DNA from: Streptomyces olivochromogenes
Lineage (GTDB): Bacteria > Actinomycetota > Actinomycetes > Streptomycetales > Streptomycetaceae
NCBI RefSeq assembly: GCF_021538895.1
Contig: NZ_JADDRL010000001.1
Location: 124,001-188,000, forward strand
DNA length: 64,000 nt
Reading direction: 5' to 3'
The notes below the pieces were generated by a model, which saw only the letters and a list, made by a program, of their open reading frames with translations, made no database searches and was not told the origin of the DNA. Of this stretch, positions 17,240 through 26,684 are shown piece after piece (position 1 is the stretch's first letter; every line of letters begins with the position of its first letter). The translations under genes were made by a program, and so were the position numbers.

Positions 17240-18169
17240 TCAGGGTGCGGAACGGCCGATCGAACCGAGGAGCTGGAATTCTTCGTCCGTGAGCCGGAGT
17301 CCGCCCGCTGCCACGTTGTCGACGAGGTGGTCCGGGTCGCCCGTCCCGGGGATGGCCAGCACGTGGGTTCCTTGCCGCAGGATCCATGCGAGCCGTATCT
17401 GAGCCGGTGAGACCCCGTGCACGCGGGCGACAGCGCGGACCTCGTCGTGCTCGGGCCGGACCGCGCCGGCTTCGCGCCCTCCTCCGGCGATGGAGAAGAA
17501 CGGCACGAAGGCGATGCCGTGAGCCGCGCAGGCGCGGAGCATCGCTTCCCCTTCGGGCATGTCGATCCCGTAGCGGTTCTGAACGCACACGACGGGCGCG
17601 ATCGCCTGTGCCTGGGCCAGGTGCTCCAAGCGGGCGCTGGAGATACCGAGATCGCGGACGAGCCCGGCGTCCCGCAGCTCGGCGAGGGCCCCGAAGTGCT
17701 CGCTGATGGAGTCCTGACCCATGATGCGCAGGTTCACCACGTCCAGGTGGTCGCGGCCCAGCTGGCGCAGGTTCTCCTCGACCTGGCCGCGCAGTTGGTC
17801 GGGCCGCGCCGAATCGGCCCAATCGCCTGAGGCGTCCCGGGCCGGACCGACCTTGGTGACGATGACGAGGTCGTCCGCGTACGGCGCCAGCGCCGAGTTG
17901 ATCAGTTCGTTGGCAGAGCGCAGCCGGGAGAAGTAGAACGCCGCGGTGTCGATGTGGTTGACGCCGAGCTCGACTGCTCGACGCAGTACGGCGATTGACT
18001 GTCGGCGGTCTCTGGGGGTCCCTTCGTGGAAAGCGGCGCTGCCGGTCAGGCGCATGGCGCCGAAACCGATCCGGTTGACCGTGCGGTCACCGAGCAGCCA
18101 CGTGCCTGCGGCTGCCGCCGAGACCGAGCGCGACGTCATCTGTTTCATCAGCTCCATTCGATCGACCAT
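17240..18169 (-). CDS. aldo/keto reductase
   Basis: A 309-residue TIM-barrel NADPH-dependent oxidoreductase. Asp and Tyr of the active site are in HIDTAAFYF, Lys in VIVTKVG. The usual active-site His position reads DVVNLR, with Asn, as in a known branch of the family. The cofactor-binding end reads LAIPGTGDPDHLVDN. Several Met codons lie at residues 1, 5, 8 and 11, so the start is uncertain within 10 codons. Monocistronic. Confidence 0.88.
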   Translation of the reverse strand: MVDRMELMKQMTSRSVSAAAAGTWLLGDRTVNRIGFGAMRLTGSAAFHEGTPRDRRQSIAVLRRAVELGVNHIDTAAFYFSRLRSANELINSALAPYADDLVIVTKVGPARDASGDWADSARPDQLRGQVEENLRQLGRDHLDVVNLRIMGQDSISEHFGALAELRDAGLVRDLGISSARLEHLAQAQAIAPVVCVQNRYGIDMPEGEAMLRACAAHGIAFVPFFSIAGGGREAGAVRPEHDEVRAVARVHGVSPAQIRLAWILRQGTHVLAIPGTGDPDHLVDNVAAGGLRLTDEEFQLLGSIGRSAP

Positions 18170-18229
18170 CGCCCTTGGGTAGTTGGAGGCGAGGCTGTCC
18201 TGGAGTATGCACAGGTGATCGCCCAGCGG

Positions 18230-18808
18230 TCACAACTCGTCTCTCAATCGCGCCCAGGTATGAGTGTCCAGGCAGTCATGGGGGCCAATGCGGGAGAGTT
18301 CGGCGCCGTCGCGTCCCAGGGCCACTATGACGGGACGACTCCCGCGGCTGCCGTAGGGAGACGTCCAGACAGCGATGAGGCTGCACTGTTCCGGATTCTC
18401 GATCCGGCGGCCACCGATGAGAACGTGATCCACGTCCCGCCCGAGGCGCACTTTGACGCAGCTGATCCATGAGGCCGCTGTGCCGGAGCCCGGAAGGTCG
18501 AGGTTGCGCGCCGGGCTGCGAACGCCGGCGCCGTCACAGACGTCGAGCACGTCCACGTTCACAGGATCGTCTCCAGAGCCGCTGCCGCCTCCCACGTACC
18601 GCCACTGCTCACCGTGCCATCTCATGAGCGCAAGCTGTTCGCGCATCCGCGGTGACTTCGGACGCCAGACCATCCAGATCGCCCCGACACCGGCAGCGGC
18701 GTCGACATCGGCCGACACCACGGTCAGCACACGCCGTGGCAACCACGCAGGCTGCGGCTCAGCTCTCGCCAGCACCCGCCGCACCACGCCTCGCAGAAAT
18801 GTCTCCAA
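18230..18808 (-). CDS. conserved protein of unknown function
   Basis: About 192 residues from a TTG at 18808, preceded by AAGGGG at good spacing; the frame is open further upstream but overlaps the neighbouring gene. Content: ETFLRGVVRRVLARAEPQP, RVLTVVSADVDAAAGVGAIW, then GEQWRYVGGGSGSGDD and a Cys-containing C-terminal part. No signal peptide or membrane helix. It lies 32 nt behind the 85-residue gene, probably in one operon. Confidence 0.55.
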   Translation of the reverse strand: METFLRGVVRRVLARAEPQPAWLPRRVLTVVSADVDAAAGVGAIWMVWRPKSPRMREQLALMRWHGEQWRYVGGGSGSGDDPVNVDVLDVCDGAGVRSPARNLDLPGSGTAASWISCVKVRLGRDVDHVLIGGRRIENPEQCSLIAVWTSPYGSRGSRPVIVALGRDGAELSRIGPHDCLDTHTWARLRDEL

Positions 18809-18840
18809 CCGGGGCCCCTTGCACAGAGCCTCTCCCCGAG

Positions 18841-19098
18841 TCAGGTGCCCTCGGTGCCCAGCTCGAACGTGAAATAGATGCTCAGACAGTAGGGTTGGTC
18901 TTCGTCGTGCGCGAAATCCCAGGAGACGTCCACCAGGAAGACATCGTGTTCCCCCACCCACTCATGGGCTTTCCTGAAGGCTTCCGCGGCACTTGTGGCG
19001 GGGAACAGTTTCCTGGCCATGGGGTGTACGCCGGTTTCAGCGTCCGAGTCGTCGAAACCCTCCGGAACGTCCAGGCAGAAGTCGGGATCCAGCACCAT
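18841..19098 (-). CDS. small conserved protein of unknown function
   Basis: 85 residues, acidic, starting MVLDPDFCLDVPEGFDDSDA and ending YFTFELGTEGT. Protein-like codon use; ATG chosen, although the frame opens further upstream. Small acidic proteins of this shape are sometimes immunity proteins, but nothing here proves that. First gene of a probable two-gene unit with 18230-18808. Confidence 0.55.
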   Translation of the reverse strand: MVLDPDFCLDVPEGFDDSDAETGVHPMARKLFPATSAAEAFRKAHEWVGEHDVFLVDVSWDFAHDEDQPYCLSIYFTFELGTEGT

Positions 19099-19258
19099 GG
19101 AGAGCGCACCTTCCAGTCGGCTTGCCGGTACGAGTCGACAGAGGCTGAATCTGTCGGCACGACGCCCGGTAAGACCGCCGCACGTCCGGAAGGGTTGCTT
19201 CTGCCGATCACCCGGCGGTAGCGGACGCGTTGTCAGTGGTCGATGAGATGGCGCGGCC

Positions 19259-19594
19259 ATGGACCAGCTCTTCGATCTCCCCGGACCCGAGACGCCGGAA
19301 GAAGCCGTCATCGCCCACTATCGCCTGAGCGACGACGAATACGGCACGCGCGCCGAGCGCGAAGCGATCTTCAGCGCTCAGCGGGCGATGGCGGCCGCAG
19401 TCGAGGGGGCAGGAGTGGGCGAGGTCGACGGGAACGAGTTCGGTGGCGGCGAGGCGGTGTTGTACGCCTACGGGGCCAACGCCGACGCGCTCTTCAAGGT
19501 CATGGAACCGACACTGCGCAACCTGCCGTTCAGGCCCGCGCACGTCGTGGTGCGATCAGCGGGCCAAGAGACGACGTCCCGGGTGGATCTGTAG
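19259..19594 (+). CDS. conserved protein of unknown function
   Basis: 111 residues, cytosolic. The centre carries EVDGNEFGGGEAVLYAYGANADALF and the end RPAHVVVRSAG. This pattern occurs in a widespread family of small bacterial proteins without a known role. The ATG at 19259 overlaps no other gene. It is divergent from the two small genes to its left. Confidence 0.65.
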   Translation: MDQLFDLPGPETPEEAVIAHYRLSDDEYGTRAEREAIFSAQRAMAAAVEGAGVGEVDGNEFGGGEAVLYAYGANADALFKVMEPTLRNLPFRPAHVVVRSAGQETTSRVDL

Positions 19595-19640
19595 CGGTAC
19601 TGCAGCCGACGCGAGGGCTCACTCGGCGGGCGGGCATGTC

Positions 19641-20465
19641 CTAGGCGCCCGCCGAACGGCGGCTCAGGATGGGCTCGGCCAGGAATCTCGCCATCCCGCA
19701 GAGGGTCTGGCCATGCCGGGCGAAGAGTTCGTCACGCGAGTCGAAGTGGCCGAGGTCCGCCAGAACGTAGGCCGAGAGATCGCACGCCGCGCCGACGGCA
19801 GGGCAGACCGTCGCGCCGTCCCAGTCGATCGCAGTCCTGGACAAGGCCTCGAAGAGCGTCTCCGCGCCGACGTTGGTGAAGCCACCACCGCCACCTTCGC
19901 TCAGCTCGTCGAGACCACCGAAGAGTTCCGAGACCGTCAGCCAGGACGCGGGGAGGTGTTCGGTCAGCGACGGCCCGTCAAGGCGGAACTCCGGCCATGC
20001 GAGCACAACTTGGTGCGGGACGAGCCGATGGAAGCGAGGGAAGCGCGGATACCAGAACCTCCCGTCCACCAGCAGGCCACGCACCCGCGTGGCCACCCCG
20101 GAGGCCCGTGCCACGGATTCCAGTACCGCCAGCCGTTGACTGCACGAGCCGCGGCGGCGGCGAAGCACCTCCGACACGGGCCGCTCGTCCTGAACCGAGT
20201 ACACCGGCTGCACGACTGCGGCAATCCATCGGTGAGCCTGGCGCAGGGCCGCTATGCGGTGGGCGGGACTCGAAGTGTCCCGCGAGTCCCCCGAGTCCGC
20301 CGAGTCCCGCGAGTCCGCCGGGACGTCGATCCGTCGCAGCAATGAGGAGACGTTCGGATGCCGCCAGTCGAGAATCCGCGTCGGCTCCGTGCTCCCCGCG
20401 ACTGTTCCCCCGTCGGCCATACGTATGCGGACACGGCCTCGCGGCGCGAGAAGCGAGCTCGTCAT
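19641..20465 (-). CDS. transglutaminase-like domain protein
   Basis: 274 residues. A transglutaminase-like cysteine protease fold is suggested by RRGSCSQRLAVLESVARASG (Cys of the active site, followed by the long helix), then VATRVRGLLVDGRFWYPRFP and the His in LVPHQVVLAWPEF. Upstream there is a low-complexity DSRDSADSGDSRD spacer at about residue 63-75, encoded by 9-nt tandem repeats at 20282-20320. ATG at 20465 is preferred over an upstream in-frame ATG at 20537, which lies in a palindrome. Substrate unknown. Confidence 0.7.
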   Translation of the reverse strand: MTSSLLAPRGRVRIRMADGGTVAGSTEPTRILDWRHPNVSSLLRRIDVPADSRDSADSGDSRDTSSPAHRIAALRQAHRWIAAVVQPVYSVQDERPVSEVLRRRRGSCSQRLAVLESVARASGVATRVRGLLVDGRFWYPRFPRFHRLVPHQVVLAWPEFRLDGPSLTEHLPASWLTVSELFGGLDELSEGGGGGFTNVGAETLFEALSRTAIDWDGATVCPAVGAACDLSAYVLADLGHFDSRDELFARHGQTLCGMARFLAEPILSRRSAGA

Positions 20466-20523
20466 GACCGTGATCCTCTCGTCCAGCACTCTCCGGGCGG
20501 CAAGACGTATCGTGACAGGAAAT

Positions 20524-20537
20524 TTGAACGCGTTCAA
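20524..20537. promoter_or_regulatory. 14-bp palindrome in divergent promoter
   Basis: TTGAACGCGTTCAA is a perfect palindrome between the transglutaminase-like and YciI genes. It has the form of a TetR-type operator and shares the core GAACGCGTTC with Rex operators, but lacks their outer TGT/ACA bases. No regulator gene is adjacent. Confidence 0.5.
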
Positions 20538-20602
20538 CTATGGTGCGCAGTCGCCGCCGCGGGGAAACCCGCTCGACCTGGCGACCCCCTCAAAGAGACG
20601 CT

Positions 20603-21154
20603 ATGCGCATGGAGTTCCTCTGCTACCACCGCGACCGGCCCGATTCCGAAACGCTGCGCGACGAGCTGCTGGAAGAGCATTGGTCCTACATGGACCAGTA
20701 CGCGAAGGAGATGATCGCCCGGGGTCCGACCTTCGCCGACGACGACACGGCCACGGGAAGCCTGCACATCGTCGATCTGCCCGATGCCGCCACCGCCCGC
20801 GCGTTCGCCTTCGACGAGCCGAACTACCAGGCCGGCGTCTACCGCGACGTGCTGGTGCGACGGTGGCGCAACCTGTTGGGGTGCACCATGTGGGACTTCC
20901 CCGGTGGCCGGACCGGCGGCAATCGCTACCTGGTGATCGGCCTGGGCGCGGGGCAGGCCGCCGACCTCGCGGTGCCTGCCGACAGGGATGAGCTGATCGC
21001 TTACGGGCCGCTGCTGTCCGACGACGGCACCGCGTGGCTGGGTACGGCGGTGTTGGTCCGGGCACCTGACGCGCAGACGGCACGCACAATCCTGACGCAG
21101 GACCGGTACGCCGACATCGAGGTGCACAACTGGCAGTTCGGCGGGCGGTCGTAA
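20603..21154 (+). CDS. two-domain YciI-like protein
   Basis: 183 residues made of two tandem YciI/ferredoxin-like halves. First: HWSYMDQYAKEMIARGPTFA with GSLHIVDLPDAATARAFAF. Second: ELIAYGPLLSDDGTAWLGTA with VLVRAPDAQTARTILTQDRY. The (I/A)xxGPxxxDDG signature repeats in both. YciI proteins are small and often dimeric, so a fused dimer is likely. ATG with AAAGAGACG just upstream. The function of the family is mostly unknown. Confidence 0.78.
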   Translation: MRMEFLCYHRDRPDSETLRDELLEEHWSYMDQYAKEMIARGPTFADDDTATGSLHIVDLPDAATARAFAFDEPNYQAGVYRDVLVRRWRNLLGCTMWDFPGGRTGGNRYLVIGLGAGQAADLAVPADRDELIAYGPLLSDDGTAWLGTAVLVRAPDAQTARTILTQDRYADIEVHNWQFGGRS

Positions 21155-21196
21155 CCACCGAGGACGTCCGGCGAGCCGACAAGGCCGACAAGGCAA

Positions 21197-21225
21197 GCCC
21201 GGCAGGTGATCGTGTCCTGCCGGGC
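21197..21225. terminator. bidirectional terminator
   Basis: GCCCGGCAGG / CCTGCCGGGC, a perfect 10-bp stem with a 9-nt loop, between two convergent genes. On the plus strand it is followed by CTTGAAAAG. Confidence 0.75.
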
Positions 21226-21237
21226 CTTGAAAAGAGA

Positions 21238-21277
21238 CTGCCGCAGCCTCTGAGTGTCTTGCCGAAGACTGCGGCAG
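21238..21277 (-). terminator. second hairpin downstream of BtrH-like gene
   Basis: CTGCCGCAG / CTGCGGCAG, 9-bp perfect stem with a 22-nt loop, ending 7 nt from the stop codon of the BtrH-like gene. Confidence 0.5.
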
Positions 21278-21283
21278 CCGGCG

Positions 21284-22519
21284 TCACAGCAGTTCGACAG
21301 CCTGCCGTTCGAGCCTCGTGTTCGCCTCGACGATGTCGGCGAGTTCGTCGAACAGCTGCCGACGCTGTTCGGCGTCGGGTGCTCCGTACTCCTCGGCGAG
21401 GGCATTGGCTTGCCGGCCGAGGGTTCGGATCTCTTCCCCGGCTGCCTCACCGCGGGACATGATCAGCTGCATGCGCCGCTCACAGATCTCCGCGTACGCG
21501 CCGAGGCCGGAGACCGTCTCCAGGGCGAGGGCGGCCAGGCGCTCCCATCCTCGGGCCGACTCACGGAACAGGGCCGCGGCTTCGGGCCGCCCGGCGAGGT
21601 CCAGGAAGTCGGCATACAGCGGCCGGGTGGCATCCGGTGCGGTGTACTCCACCTCCAGGCACTCATACAGCCTGCGCACCCCGTGGTAGAACGGCACCGG
21701 CTCGCCGAAGCGCCGCTCCCACCCTGTCTTGGTCCTGGCGTCGCGCAGCTGCGCGGCGAGCCTCTCCATTCCGGAGAAGCCGAAGTTGACGTCGAAGTTG
21801 TTTCCCAGGACCGGTCCGGTGAGGTGCGCCGCGGTGGCGGCGATCGCGGCGCCGATGTCCGGGGCACCGGTGGCTTCTCCGGTCGGCACGATCATCTGGT
21901 GGCGGCCCTTCTTGTGGGCCGACCAGGCCAGGCCGAATTCCTCGGTGCCGATGCCGTGCGGAGCCGCGGACGCGTCGTCGACGTAAAGGGTGTCGCCGTC
22001 ATGTCCGGCGACGACGACGGTATAGGGGTCCGTGCCGAATCCCGGCTCCATCCCGTGCCACGGCAGCCGTGACCTGTCCACGGTGCAGAACACCGGGTGG
22101 CCGGCGTCGAGTGCTTTGCGCAGCTTGGCCCACTGGGGTTTGCCGCTGTGCTGGACGTCGTACGGCACATGAAGCCGGTCCAGGGCCGTTTGGACCCACG
22201 GTTCGGGATGGTGCTGGGCGACGATCGTCAGCAGGGGCGGCATGCCCTGGTACTCGAAGACGAAGTACATGAAGCCGATGCCTCCGGCCAGCCCGGCGAT
22301 CAGTGCCTCGTCGTGGACGCTGCCCAGCGCGTGCCGGATCAGGGACGCCTCGTGGTGCTGGTCGGTGCCGAACTCCGCGTACAGCAGGCCGTCGGGCAAC
22401 GCGGGCAACTCCGCCCTGGCCGCCTTGGCCAGCACGTGGCGCCGGGCCGTGGTGTACGACTCCCCGGTGCGAGCCATCCGCTCACGCACCAGCTTCTTGA
22501 ACGCTCGGAGCTCTGTCAT
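21284..22519 (-). CDS. BtrH N-terminal / DUF4872 domain protein
   Basis: 411 residues. The middle reads LYAEFGTDQHHEASLIRHAL, GLAGGIGFMYFVFEY, HPVFCTVDRSRLPWHG and YTVVVAGHDGDTLYVDD, the pattern of the BtrH N-terminal (papain-like peptidase-related) fold. The C-terminal DUF4872 part includes WERLAALALETVSGLGAYAE. BtrH transfers an acyl group from a carrier protein in butirosin synthesis; relatives with DUF4872 occur outside such clusters. No carrier protein or aminoglycoside gene is nearby, so its acceptor is unknown. The family assignment is from recognised pattern. Confidence 0.72.
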   Translation of the reverse strand: MTELRAFKKLVRERMARTGESYTTARRHVLAKAARAELPALPDGLLYAEFGTDQHHEASLIRHALGSVHDEALIAGLAGGIGFMYFVFEYQGMPPLLTIVAQHHPEPWVQTALDRLHVPYDVQHSGKPQWAKLRKALDAGHPVFCTVDRSRLPWHGMEPGFGTDPYTVVVAGHDGDTLYVDDASAAPHGIGTEEFGLAWSAHKKGRHQMIVPTGEATGAPDIGAAIAATAAHLTGPVLGNNFDVNFGFSGMERLAAQLRDARTKTGWERRFGEPVPFYHGVRRLYECLEVEYTAPDATRPLYADFLDLAGRPEAAALFRESARGWERLAALALETVSGLGAYAEICERRMQLIMSRGEAAGEEIRTLGRQANALAEEYGAPDAEQRRQLFDELADIVEANTRLERQAVELL

Positions 22520-23043
22520 CGTCGGTCCTCTCGGGGCGGTCGGCGCGAGCCCTCACGCAGATCGTCACCGTCACCCTGAGGGCAGACAACGAAAGAAGAG
22601 TCACCCACGGCGACAAGAAGATCACCTTTGCCCCTGCGGCGCCTGGTGGCGTGAGCACCTGGTCTAGGGGTCCGGCGGGTGGGTACGCCAGCTGGAGGCT
22701 ACCCCTCCGCCGAACCCGGAACAACCGTCGGCACGGACGGTGGTTCGCAGCCAGTTCTGGGCAGGGTCGTTGTCCGCCCTCGACGACGCACTGGCCGCCT
22801 ACCGGGCCCCACTGGACGCCGGCAGCAGCGCCTCCCGCATGGCCGTCGCGGGCGACAGCTACGCCTCCGAGGCAGGAGTCGATCCGTCGTCACCGCCACC
22901 GCCCTGCGGGCCCGGGCCCGCGACTACGCCGGGGACACCGACCCCGAGGATCCCCCCACCCCGGCGCCGACCAGTGCCCAGGGACCGGTAGCACTCGCCC
23001 ACCCCGGGTACGAGGTGCCACCAGTGCATGGCGGATCGGCGCG
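22520..23043. other. 524-nt gap with a possible gene remnant
   Basis: The right end is the 3' side of the ATPase gene. Between 22770 and 22995 the plus strand reads LDDALAAYRAPLDAGSSASR and GDSYASEA in one frame, then SVVTATALRARARDYAGDTD in another. This is protein-like and suggests a frameshifted remnant of an unknown gene. The rest, 22520-22770, holds the promoter of the BtrH-like gene and nothing else I can support. Confidence 0.3.
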
Positions 23044-23454
23044 TCACGCCGCCGTGGAGGTGATGTCGGCCCAGTGGATGGCGTGGTCCTCTTCCTGCCG
23101 GTCGCCGTGGGCCGCGGTGACGTGGTCGACGATCAGGAGCCCGCGGCCGTGTTCGTCGGCGGCGAGACCGGCCGCCCGGCAGTCGTCGGAGGGACCTCCG
23201 TCCGCCACCTCGACGTGCACCTGCCCGGTGTCGGGGTCGCAATCGAGCCCGAAGCTCAGCGGCGGCTGGGCATGCCGTACGGCATTGGCGACGAGTTCGG
23301 AGAGGGTCAGCAGAACCGAGTCGGCGACCTCACCGGCGACTCCCCACCGCGTCAGCAACTCCTGGGCGATCGTGCGGGCCTGCGCGGCGGCTTCCGGGCG
23401 GTGCGCCAGGCTCCAGGGACATGTGGGCATCGGCCTGCCGCAGTCGTACGGCAT
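23044..23454 (-). CDS. ATP-binding anti-sigma-type protein (HATPase)
   Basis: 136 residues, a single GHKL ATPase domain of the RsbW/anti-sigma kinase type. N box: LTLSELVANAVRHA; the acidic strand VEVADGG; G box: DEHGRGLLIVDHV. Such small proteins are very numerous in Streptomyces and phosphorylate anti-anti-sigma factors or bind sigma factors. Two in-frame ATGs (23454, 23430); the first gives the longer form. It is divergent from the response regulator gene. Confidence 0.85.
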   Translation of the reverse strand: MPYDCGRPMPTCPWSLAHRPEAAAQARTIAQELLTRWGVAGEVADSVLLTLSELVANAVRHAQPPLSFGLDCDPDTGQVHVEVADGGPSDDCRAAGLAADEHGRGLLIVDHVTAAHGDRQEEDHAIHWADITSTAA

Positions 23455-23721
23455 GGCCCATCACCTCCTCCAGCGCCTCGACGGCGCCCCGACCTTGGAG
23501 CACCGTCCGTGCCGGTTACCTCCATTGTCGCGCCCGGCACCGGTGCGCGTCTTCGCGGCCAGCGCCCAACCTCTCTACCGGTCAGCGGGAAGAGCCACGG
23601 TGCGGTGGGCGACAGGGCGGGGTACGTCGACGCGGGCGCGAGCCCTCCTCGCCCGCCGGCGCGGACAGAGTATGCAGCCAGCAGGAATGCCCGCCAAGCA
23701 CCGCCCTGGGATCCTGGACGC

Positions 23722-24126
23722 ATGCTCCGCTGTCTGATCGTCGACGACAACCCTTACTTCCTGAGGGCCGCTCGCTGCCTGCTGGAGCACCAGAGCGTCA
23801 CCGTCGTGGGCATGGCATCGAACGGCACCGACGCCGTTCGCCTGGCTGAGCTCCTCAGGCCGGACGTGGCGCTGGTGGACATCGATCTCGGGGTGGAATG
23901 CGGGCTGGATCTGGCCGACCGGTTGCAGCGCGAGGCTCCGGCACCCCTCCCGGTGATCTTGATTTCCAGCCATGCCGAGGAGGATTACGCCGACCTGATC
24001 GAGGCGAGCCCCGCGGTGGGCTTCGTCTCCAAGGCGGTCCTGTCGGGCGACGCCATCCGCGCGGCGGTCGGCGGGGTGGACGACAGCCAGCGCGACGACC
24101 CGGCAAATGGGCACGCGGGAGGGTAA
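23722..24126 (+). CDS. single-domain response regulator
   Basis: 134 residues, a receiver domain only. The acidic pair is in LIVDDNPYF, the phospho-acceptor Asp in LVDIDLG, the conserved Thr/Ser in ILISSHA and Lys in VGFVSKAVL. No output domain follows, so it would act by protein contact or as a phosphate sink. No histidine kinase is adjacent. ATG at 23722; the longer open frame upstream is not protein-like. Confidence 0.85.
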   Translation: MLRCLIVDDNPYFLRAARCLLEHQSVTVVGMASNGTDAVRLAELLRPDVALVDIDLGVECGLDLADRLQREAPAPLPVILISSHAEEDYADLIEASPAVGFVSKAVLSGDAIRAAVGGVDDSQRDDPANGHAGG

Positions 24127-24148
24127 TCAACCCCCGGACAATGGCCGC

Positions 24149-24658
24149 GTGACCCCGGCCGAATCAGCAGCAAGCGATCTGCAGGACCATGCCGCTCTCT
24201 GGAGCGTGGGGGAAATCCGCGCGGGCGACGTCGTCAGCGCCGCCTGTGACGCGCTCGTCGCCGGAATCGACAGCCCCGCCCTGCGCATCCTGGCCGCCCT
24301 CACACGCATCGAGGCGGACTACGACGTACCCGAACTGCTCCCCCAGGCACTCGGCGAACTCGGCCTCATCTTCTACCCGATCGGCGACGAGGCCGGTCGG
24401 GAAGCCGCCGCGCGGGCACTCGCACGCCGCATGCTCGCCGGCGAGCTGACACCTCGGGACCTCGTACGCCGCATCCACCACCGCTATGGGCACGACCTGG
24501 CCCTGACCCGACGGCTCGCCGAGCTCGACGACGAGTACGACACCCTCGAATACGGCGACAGGACGGCGGCGGAGATCGCCGCCGAGGTCACCGCCGAAGC
24601 CCGCCGTCTCGCAGGCCACCCGCGTGTTCCCGCCGAGCCCATGGACACGCCCGGCTGA
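24149..24658 (+). CDS. conserved protein of unknown function
   Basis: 169 residues from a GTG at 24149, 22 nt after the response regulator, so probably co-transcribed. Mostly helical and acidic: AACDALVAGIDSPALRILAA, RIEADYDVPELLPQALGELG, LVRRIHHRYGHDLALTRRLA, ELDDEYDTLEYGDRTAAEIA. No signal peptide or known motif. The pairing suggests a partner of the receiver domain, but that is only position. Confidence 0.6.
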   Translation: MTPAESAASDLQDHAALWSVGEIRAGDVVSAACDALVAGIDSPALRILAALTRIEADYDVPELLPQALGELGLIFYPIGDEAGREAAARALARRMLAGELTPRDLVRRIHHRYGHDLALTRRLAELDDEYDTLEYGDRTAAEIAAEVTAEARRLAGHPRVPAEPMDTPG

Positions 24659-24871
24659 CCAGGCAGCAAGGCCTCGAACCTCCTTCCGCACACCGCCGGC
24701 ACCGCCGCGGTCTTCGGCTTCGGCCACTGGAACGGACGCTCCCTCATCGACAGCGCGCCGGACGTGACGTTCTCCCTCGCCACGAACACCGCCTTCACCA
24801 CCGCGGTGACGAAGGACTCGGTGCCCTTCGAGCCGACGTCGACGTTCCCCTACGTCCCGGTGATCGGCTGA
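24659..24871 (+). pseudogene. C-terminal fragment, possibly DUF4331-type protein
   Basis: Directly after the preceding stop, in the same frame, the sequence reads SKASNLLPHTAGTAAVFGFG, HWNGRSLIDSAPDVTFSLAT and ends TFPYVPVIG-stop. No start codon of its own fits. The NGR.L.D..PDV and final FPYV pattern resembles the end of DUF4331 proteins. Only the last 70 residues remain. Confidence 0.4.
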
Positions 24872-24904
24872 CCATCGACGCCGGCTCGCCCCTCGGCACG
24901 ATCG

Positions 24905-25141
24905 CACCGGTCGGCATCCTGCACGACGATGACGCCCACGCTCGGCCGCGGGGCCAACATCGCGATGCGCGACGGAGCGCTGCTCGGCCGCGCCCTCAAG
25001 AAGGTCGCCGACGGGCACCTCACCCTGGCCGATGCCCTGGCCGCCCATGAGCGCGACATGCTCGCGTACGGCTTCTCCGTCGTACGGGAAGCGGCCCGGG
25101 TCGGCGAGCGGCGCATGGCCCAGAATCCGCTCCCCCGATAA
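24905..25141 (+). pseudogene. C-terminal fragment of FAD-dependent monooxygenase
   Basis: The frame containing TMTPTLGRGANIAMRDGALL, then GRALKKVADGHLTLADALAA and HERDMLAYGFSVVREAARVG is the end of a flavin-dependent (PHBH-fold) monooxygenase: M(T/A)P..G.G.N.A..D is the FAD-binding GD motif region. The GD pair itself is degraded to SC just before it. About 300 N-terminal residues are absent. Confidence 0.65.
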
Positions 25142-25176
25142 GCCCCGGCGACGGCGGCGACGCCGTCGCCGGGGCT
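25141..25176. terminator. strong 16-bp stem-loop
   Basis: AGCCCCGGCGACGGCG / CGCCGTCGCCGGGGCT, perfect 16-bp stem with a GCGA tetraloop, beginning at the stop codon of the monooxygenase fragment. The strongest hairpin seen in the window. To its right (25177-25312, minus strand) is a short protein-like stretch containing DFAIFNGGYRYFFADSLELP that I cannot assign. Confidence 0.75.
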
Positions 25177-25460
25177 CGACACGTACGCCCTCGCGCACGA
25201 GTTCCGTCACGACGGTCGTCCGGGCCGGCAGCTCCAGGCTGTCCGCGAAGAAGTACCGGTACCCGCCGTTGAAGATGGCGAAGTCGCGAAGCGTAGTCCC
25301 GTGACCGGCCACGCCAGTTGGATCGACGCGCCTCCCCCAGACCTGAGCGGCCCCCTCACGGTCGCGGGCTCGGGAGGTGCCGCTTAGCGTGGAGGCAAGG
25401 CGCGTCCGAGCTGAGACGGTACGGCGGGCGCGGGTTCGGCCTGCCTCTGGAGGTTACCCA

Positions 25461-26582
<1,122 letters not shown>

Positions 26583-26600
<18 letters not shown>

Positions 26601-26632
26601 GAACCGGGCGGACAGAACGGACCGCGGCGTGA
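26583..26632 (+). repeat. 18-bp direct repeat at the pit stop codon
   Basis: GAACGGACCGCGGCGTGA occurs at 26583-26600 (with the pit stop codon) and again at 26615-26632, 32 nt apart, likely a local duplication. Confidence 0.8.
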
Positions 26633-26684
26633 TCGCCCGGCGGGCGGACGGCCGTACGGTCCGTCGGCGAAAGGAGGCCGGGCG

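Noticed and set aside
22645..22665. possible DasR site (CCTGGTCTAGGGGTCC)
   Set aside because: Only one half fits the DasR pattern, and no sugar-related gene is adjacent.
22651..22720. tRNA-like GGTCTAGGGGTCCGG... stretch
   Set aside because: No cloverleaf can be folded; no T-loop consensus.
24164..25312. 382-codon open frame on the minus strand
   Set aside because: It crosses antisense to the 24149 gene and both remnants, is Arg/Gly/Val-rich and has no motif; a product of high GC.
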